Source: an uncultured Bacteroidales bacterium
Lineage (GTDB): Bacteria > Bacteroidota > Bacteroidia > Bacteroidales > Bacteroidaceae
Length of the DNA: 64,000 nt
Assembly (NCBI GenBank): GCA_902779845.1
Contig: CACZCZ010000008.1
Span: forward strand, 1-64,000
Reading direction: 5' to 3'
Of the stretch, positions 60,478-64,000 are shown one piece after another (the first letter of the stretch is position 1; every line of letters begins with the position of its first letter). The notes under the pieces were generated by a model. It had not been told where the DNA came from. It did no database searches and was given only the letters and a program-made list of their open reading frames with translations. Position numbers and translations under genes: made by a program.

Positions 60478-61649
60478 AGGTAACCCTCGAAGTCAGCGAG
60501 GACATCATAGACCTTCATGCCGTGCCCCTTCAGGTACATGTTCGTGGTCTGGATGCTACTGTGGCGCGCCTGCTTCTGGGCAACTTCCACACCCACGGAG
60601 TTCGAGATGTCACGCAGGCCGCTGTCCTTCAAACTGTAGAACATGTAGTGCTTCGGGAAGCCCAGCAGCTCGCGGACCTTGTTGAACTCATACGTGAAGT
60701 GGCGCCCGTCCTGACGGTTCTCGCTGGGCAGGAAACCGCGGCCGAAGAGATAGCTGTTATTTGGGTGGTCGAAGACATGGAGATCGATCATCAACTTGAT
60801 GACCTTGTTGGGCAACTTGATTTTTCCGTCGCGACGGTTCTTGCTGATCTGACTGCTGACAAACACGCTGCCCTCCTCGACGCTGATATCCTTCAGCTGG
60901 ATGAAGCTGAGCTCCGTCGGACGGATGGCCGTGAAGTACTCCATCATGACAGCCAAAAGGAACGGCCTGTTATTCTCCTGAAGGAATTCACTCAAACGCC
61001 TCAGGTCTTCAGGTTCCAATGGCTGGCGGAACTTCTCATGCTCCGGCAGCTGATGGATGTACTGGATGGGGTTCTCATTCAGAAAACGCTTTTCCACCAT
61101 CCACGAACAAAGCGTCGAGGACCATGTGCGGTAGTTATTCCTGGTCTTGGCCGAGAGGTCGCGGTCGATGAGCAGGTAGTCGAAGAAATCCACCCAGAAA
61201 GCCTGGTCCATCTGGTAGCACATACGGACAGGCTGCAGCTGCTCATCGATGTACTCCAGCAGCACTCGCAACCGCGACGAATAGTCGTAGAAAGTCTTGT
61301 GCTTCAACACGCCCTTATTATATATATTAATAATGTACGCGCGATAGCGCTCCAGGACATCCTTCACCGCACAGTCGCTTCGGGACGTGTTCGTCGGAGC
61401 CCACACGTTCCAGCCGCGGGAGACCTGATTGTAGATGTTGGCGATGATGCGGTTGGCGGCGAAGTCACGTTCGCGTCCGGGGCGGAAACGGTCGAGCATA
61501 TACTTCTTCCGCTTCAACCGACCTGTCATCGGATCTGTCTGGGAAAACCAAATGTAGGAATGCTTGCCGTCATGCCGGCGAGGGGGAATAAAATCAACGA
61601 TCCTGCTTTTTAATATAGAGAAATCGTCGCGCTCACTTTTAGGAAACAT
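60474..61649 (-). CDS. int: tyrosine-recombinase integrase
   Basis: ATG at 61649 gives 391 residues (MFPKSERDDFSILKSRI); an upstream TTG start at 61679 is less likely. N-terminal arm-binding and SAM-like domains (about 90-190), then the catalytic domain: AIRPTELSFIQLKDI (Arg I), YSLKDSGLRDI (box II, where the first histidine is Lys and the Arg is retained), ARHSSIQTTNMYLKG (His and Tyr nucleophile). It recombines the 15-bp core in tRNA-fMet. It sits beside attR with candidate arm sites between. Confidence 0.93.
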   Translation of the reverse strand: MFPKSERDDFSILKSRIVDFIPPRRHDGKHSYIWFSQTDPMTGRLKRKKYMLDRFRPGRERDFAANRIIANIYNQVSRGWNVWAPTNTSRSDCAVKDVLERYRAYIINIYNKGVLKHKTFYDYSSRLRVLLEYIDEQLQPVRMCYQMDQAFWVDFFDYLLIDRDLSAKTRNNYRTWSSTLCSWMVEKRFLNENPIQYIHQLPEHEKFRQPLEPEDLRRLSEFLQENNRPFLLAVMMEYFTAIRPTELSFIQLKDISVEEGSVFVSSQISKNRRDGKIKLPNKVIKLMIDLHVFDHPNNSYLFGRGFLPSENRQDGRHFTYEFNKVRELLGFPKHYMFYSLKDSGLRDISNSVGVEVAQKQARHSSIQTTNMYLKGHGMKVYDVLADFEGYL

Positions 61650-61691
61650 TTTTTTTACGTTGTTTGCCGAAGCCCCCAACGTAGATGAAAC

Positions 61692-61711
61692 ATGTCCGAG
61701 TTATGTCCGAG
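61692..61711. other. candidate integrase arm sites (right)
   Basis: ATGTCCGAG occurs twice (61692-61700, 61703-61711), 11 bases apart, between integrase and attR. ATGTCCGA also occurs near attL at 16497-16504, with TCGTCCGA at 16519-16526. Confidence 0.5.
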
Positions 61712-61722
61712 TAAAATACTCG

Positions 61723-61758
61723 AAAAAACCGCAAGTCCTGTGTTTACTGGGCTTGCGG
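61723..61758 (-). terminator. phage-supplied terminator for tRNA-fMet
   Basis: On the minus strand CCGCAAG, a 16-base loop, CTTGCGG and six T, beginning 10 bases beyond the tRNA 3' end. It replaces the host terminator now at 16373-16406, separated by the prophage. Confidence 0.75.
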
Positions 61759-61766
61759 CTTGTGTT

Positions 61767-61781
61767 GTTGCGGAGGCTCGA
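61767..61781 (+). other. attR core
   Basis: GTTGCGGAGGCTCGA, identical to attL, overlapping the 3' end of the tRNA-fMet gene on the minus strand. Confidence 0.9.
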
Positions 61782-61840
61782 TTCGAACGAGCGACCTCCA
61801 GGTTATGAGCCTGGCGAGCTGCCAACTGCTCCACTCCGCG
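61768..61840 (-). tRNA. tRNA-fMet (CAT anticodon)
   Basis: Folds as a full cloverleaf: acceptor CGCGGAG/CTCCGCA with an unpaired C1-A72, the initiator hallmark, D arm GAGC/GCTC, anticodon loop CTCATAA in stem CCAGG/CCTGG, T arm GCTCG/CGAGC. 73 bases, CCA not encoded. The anticodon stem has two rather than three terminal G-C pairs. The prophage is inserted at its 3' end, leaving the gene intact. Confidence 0.9.
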
Positions 61841-61941
61841 ATATTCCGACATGTCTTTCTGTCGTTTGCGGGTGCAAAGGTACGTCTTTTCTGCGAAATG
61901 ACCAAAAGAATGCATAGAAAAATGCAGCGAAGAGACCTTTT

Positions 61942-62006
61942 TTGCTCACGTGTGCAAAAAGAATTCCCCTTTTTCTTGCACGAATCGTGCAAATCCGTTA
62001 CTTTTG
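61942..62006 (+). promoter_or_regulatory. TetR gene promoter with palindromic operator
   Basis: TTG (61976-61978), 20-base spacer, TACTTTTG (61999-62006). TTGCACGAATCGTGCAA (61976-61992) is a perfect palindrome spanning the -33 box. A related imperfect one, TTGCTCACGTGTGCAA, lies at 61942-61957. Likely autoregulation by the TetR protein. Confidence 0.8.
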
Positions 62007-62029
62007 CACTGATAAAAGCACCAGATATT

Positions 62030-62620
62030 ATGCCGCAACTGAAAACGCGTCAACTGCTGGTCGATGTTGCTCGCCAGCTATTTGCCAAGAATGGCTTTGA
62101 CAGTACTACGATGAACGACATCGCAGAGTCCTCTGGTAAGGGGCGTCGCACACTCTATACCTATTTCAAGAATAAGGAAGAGGTCTATTCGGCTGTCATT
62201 GATGCTGAGTTAATGCGTATTTCTTCTACTTTTTTGGCCGTTGCACGCCGTCAGCTACCGCCCTTGGAGAAGCTGGTGGAACTGATTTTTGCTCACTTGA
62301 GTTTGATGAAGGAGGCGGTGGAACGCAACGGCAACCTTCGTTCTGCTTTTTTCAGGAATATATGGAAGGTCGGGAGCGTGCGTAAGAAATACGACAAGAA
62401 AGAGCATGATATCATCGCCAAGACATTGGAAGAAGGCCGACGTGCTGGTGTCTTCGACATAGACGACCTCCTTTTCTATACTGACATCATCCAGGCGACG
62501 GCAAAAGGTCTGGAAATTCCCTACATCTATGGGCGACTGGGCATCGGAATGGACATCAATGGCACACGGCCTATTGTCACGAAGATCCTGCGCAGAGCGC
62601 TGGGGATGAGGGAGAATTGA
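62030..62620 (+). CDS. TetR-family transcriptional regulator
   Basis: ATG 62030 gives 196 residues; starts further upstream lie in the tRNA and promoter. The N-terminal HTH is standard (LFAKNGFDSTTMNDIAESSG...GRRTLYTYFKNKEEVY), followed by a helical ligand-binding domain. It is upstream of fabG and in many Bacteroidales a TetR gene precedes a FabG-type reductase, so it may respond to a fatty-acid or lipid signal. The ligand is unknown. Confidence 0.88.
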   Translation: MPQLKTRQLLVDVARQLFAKNGFDSTTMNDIAESSGKGRRTLYTYFKNKEEVYSAVIDAELMRISSTFLAVARRQLPPLEKLVELIFAHLSLMKEAVERNGNLRSAFFRNIWKVGSVRKKYDKKEHDIIAKTLEEGRRAGVFDIDDLLFYTDIIQATAKGLEIPYIYGRLGIGMDINGTRPIVTKILRRALGMREN

Positions 62621-62624
62621 AAAT

Positions 62625-62720
62625 TGAAAATTGAAAGATTTTCGAAATAACGAAATAACGTAATAACGTCATCTTGAAGAAATCAAATTGTCAAATTGTA
62701 AAATTGTCAAATCGTAAAAT
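62625..62720. repeat. AT-rich intergenic repeats
   Basis: GAAAATTGAAAATTG, AATAACGTAATAACG and AAATTGTCAAATTGT words, of the same type as at 14094-14345. No gene. Confidence 0.6.
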
Positions 62721-62724
62721 ATAA

Positions 62725-63462
62725 ATGGGATTATTAACAGGAAAGACGGCACTGATTACAGGTGCCGCACGAGGCATAGGCAAGGCCATTGCCCTGAAGT
62801 TTGCCGCTGAAGGTGCTAACATAGCATTCACTGATCTCGCAGTGAACGAGGAGACCGAGGCGGAAATCGCTGCTCTGGGCGTGAAGGCCAAGAGTTATGC
62901 CAGTAATGCTGCTGACTTCGCTGAGAGCGAGGCTGTTGTGCAGCAGGTGAAAGCTGATTTTGGCAGCATCGATATTCTTGTGAATAACGCTGGTATCACC
63001 AAGGACGGCTTGATGCTGCGTATGACCGAACAGCAGTGGGATGCTGTGATCGCTGTGAACCTGAAGTCGGCCTTTAACTTCATCCACGCAACTGTGCCTG
63101 TGATGATGCGCCAACGTGGCGGTTCCATCATCAACATGGCCAGCGTTGTTGGTGTTCATGGTAATGCGGGCCAGGCTAACTACAGTGCATCCAAGGCTGG
63201 TATGATTGCCTTGGCGAAGAGCATCGCTCAGGAGATGGGCCCCAAGGGCATCCGTGCTAACGCCATTGCTCCGGGCTTCATTGAGACAGCTATGACAGCA
63301 GCGCTGCCCGATGCTGTTCGCGAGGACTGGATGAAGAAGATTCCTCTCCGTCGTGGTGGCAAGCCCGAGGATGTGGCTGACGTAGCCCTTTTCCTCGCTT
63401 CTGACCTCAGCTCCTATGTCAGCGGTCAGGTCATCCAGATTGACGGCGGCATGAATATGTAG
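62725..63462 (+). CDS. fabG: 3-oxoacyl-ACP reductase (FabG-type SDR)
   Basis: Encodes 245 residues, with TGAARGIG at residues 12-19 for NADPH, LVNNAGIT, the catalytic Ser in NMASVVG, and YSASK. C-terminal PGFIETAMT and GQVIQIDGGMNM are typical of FabG. It reduces 3-oxoacyl-ACP in fatty acid elongation. Downstream of the TetR gene, with an AT-rich repeat between. Confidence 0.9.
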   Translation: MGLLTGKTALITGAARGIGKAIALKFAAEGANIAFTDLAVNEETEAEIAALGVKAKSYASNAADFAESEAVVQQVKADFGSIDILVNNAGITKDGLMLRMTEQQWDAVIAVNLKSAFNFIHATVPVMMRQRGGSIINMASVVGVHGNAGQANYSASKAGMIALAKSIAQEMGPKGIRANAIAPGFIETAMTAALPDAVREDWMKKIPLRRGGKPEDVADVALFLASDLSSYVSGQVIQIDGGMNM

Positions 63463-63465
63463 GAC

Positions 63466-63499
63466 TCTCCCCCGACCCCTCCCTAAGCAGGGAGGGGAG
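63466..63499. repeat. CCCCTCCC palindromic repeat after fabG
   Basis: CCCCTCCCTAAGCAGGGAGG-type inverted repeat, related to the arms of the element in hemW at 9434-9540. It lies between fabG and the next gene and could act as an attenuating hairpin. Confidence 0.7.
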
Positions 63500-63511
63500 T
63501 AGTTTGCAAAG

Positions 63512-64000
63512 GTGATTCCACTATACGAAGATAATCACGTTATCATCGTCTCGAAGAGCGCAGGTGAAATCGTGCAGGGCGACAAGACCGGCGATACTCC
63601 GCTCTCCGAGACGGTGAAATTGTATATTAAGGAGAAGTATGCAAAGCCCGGCGCCGTATTTCTCGGCGTCGTGCATCGTCTGGACCGTCCCGTCAGCGGG
63701 GTGGTGCTGTTTGCCCGCACCAGCAAGGCCTTGGCACGCCTTAATGAGATGTTCCGTACACAGGCCGTTCAGAAAACTTACTGGGCGCTGGTGCAGAACG
63801 CGCCGCGCGAGCCGGAGGCTACGCTGACGCATTATCTTGTGCGCAACGAGAAGCAGAACAAGAGTTATGCCTACGACCATGAGCGTCCGAATGCGAAGAA
63901 GGCTGTTCTTGACTACAAGGTCATAGGGCATACAGATCGTTACACGCTCCTTGAGGTACATCTCCACACCGGACGTCATCATCAGATTCGTTGTCAGTTG
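63512..64000 (+). CDS. RluA-family pseudouridine synthase, 5' part
   Basis: A GTG at 63512 (VIPLYEDNHVIIVSKSAGEIVQ) after a stop at 63500-63502 starts the frame, which runs off the window after 163 codons. VVHRLDRPVSGVVLF holds the catalytic Asp (HRLD), and LHTGRHHQIRCQL is the conserved end of the catalytic domain. Likely an rRNA or tRNA pseudouridine synthase; the exact target cannot be told. No S4 domain is present at the start. Confidence 0.88.
   Translation, partial: MIPLYEDNHVIIVSKSAGEIVQGDKTGDTPLSETVKLYIKEKYAKPGAVFLGVVHRLDRPVSGVVLFARTSKALARLNEMFRTQAVQKTYWALVQNAPREPEATLTHYLVRNEKQNKSYAYDHERPNAKKAVLDYKVIGHTDRYTLLEVHLHTGRHHQIRCQL

Larger units (their letters stand above)
16408..61781. mobile_element. 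temperate siphovirus-like prophage, about 45.4 kb
   Basis: Bounded by a 15-bp direct repeat GTTGCGGAGGCTCGA. The right copy is the 3' end of a tRNA-Met gene. Between the repeats lie a repressor, replication genes, a head module, portal, tail fibres, a diversity-generating retroelement, lysis genes, a tape measure gene, and a tyrosine integrase adjacent to the right end. No essential module looks broken, so it may be inducible. Gene order is unusual: tape measure and tail tip come after lysis and accessory genes, next to the integrase. Confidence 0.95.

Noticed and set aside
60522-61613. 363-codon plus-strand frame
   Set aside because: Antisense of the integrase gene.

Overview
The window is chromosomal DNA of a Bacteroidales bacterium, most likely Prevotella or a close relative, interrupted by a complete-looking temperate phage. 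Supporting signs are the Bacteroidota promoter form (TTTG or TTTC, 19-21 bases, TAnnTTTG) found repeatedly, the rplM-rpsI-rpsB-tsf cluster, an EF-G2 paralogue without the catalytic histidine, GLUG/InlB-repeat and BspA-like LRR secreted proteins, and many DUFs typical of the group. No CRISPR array and no insertion sequence were recognised.

Left host arm (1-16407). It opens with the end of a carboxymuconolactone decarboxylase-family gene and a broken thioredoxin gene. A three-gene operon with 4-base overlaps follows (HEPN-like protein, small acidic protein, 1340-residue secreted GLUG protein). Then come a DUF4160/DUF2442 pair, decayed toxin and HTH fragments, a polyvalent-kinase-like protein, hemW carrying an in-frame palindromic repeat, EF-G2, a lipoprotein, and the ribosomal protein/EF-Ts cluster ending in a terminator.

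Prophage (about 16408-61781, 45.4 kb), bounded by a 15-bp direct repeat that is the 3' end of an initiator-type tRNA-Met. Left to right: repressor and divergent early genes; a tRNA-like RNA element; primase-helicase followed by an iteron-rich likely origin; ClpP-like protease with a nested scaffold, capsid protein with an Ig-like tail, terminase; a long hairpin-rich noncoding stretch; a divergent regulatory region; portal, connector and tail-fibre genes; a diversity-generating retroelement (variable tail protein, template repeat, reverse transcriptase); holin, amidase and spanin-like protein; accessory genes including a ComF-like phosphoribosyltransferase and a secreted LRR protein; a second large structured noncoding region; tape measure, tail tip and a tyrosine integrase. 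The tape measure gene and the absence of a recognisable contractile sheath suggest a siphovirus-like virion.

Right host arm (61768-64000): tRNA-fMet, a TetR regulator with a perfect palindromic operator in its promoter, a FabG-type reductase and the start of an RluA-family pseudouridine synthase.

Most notable are two large, apparently ornate noncoding RNAs in the prophage. One (about 31706-32254) is closed by a 29-pair long-range helix. The other (about 52679-53296) is closed by a 22-pair helix, has several GNRA-type loops and starts at a recognisable promoter. The retroelement is also notable: 18 of 19 template/variable differences fall on template adenines, its reverse transcriptase reads VDN where YxDD is expected, and it ends in a 10-G tract that would fuse it to the next frame if one G were gained.
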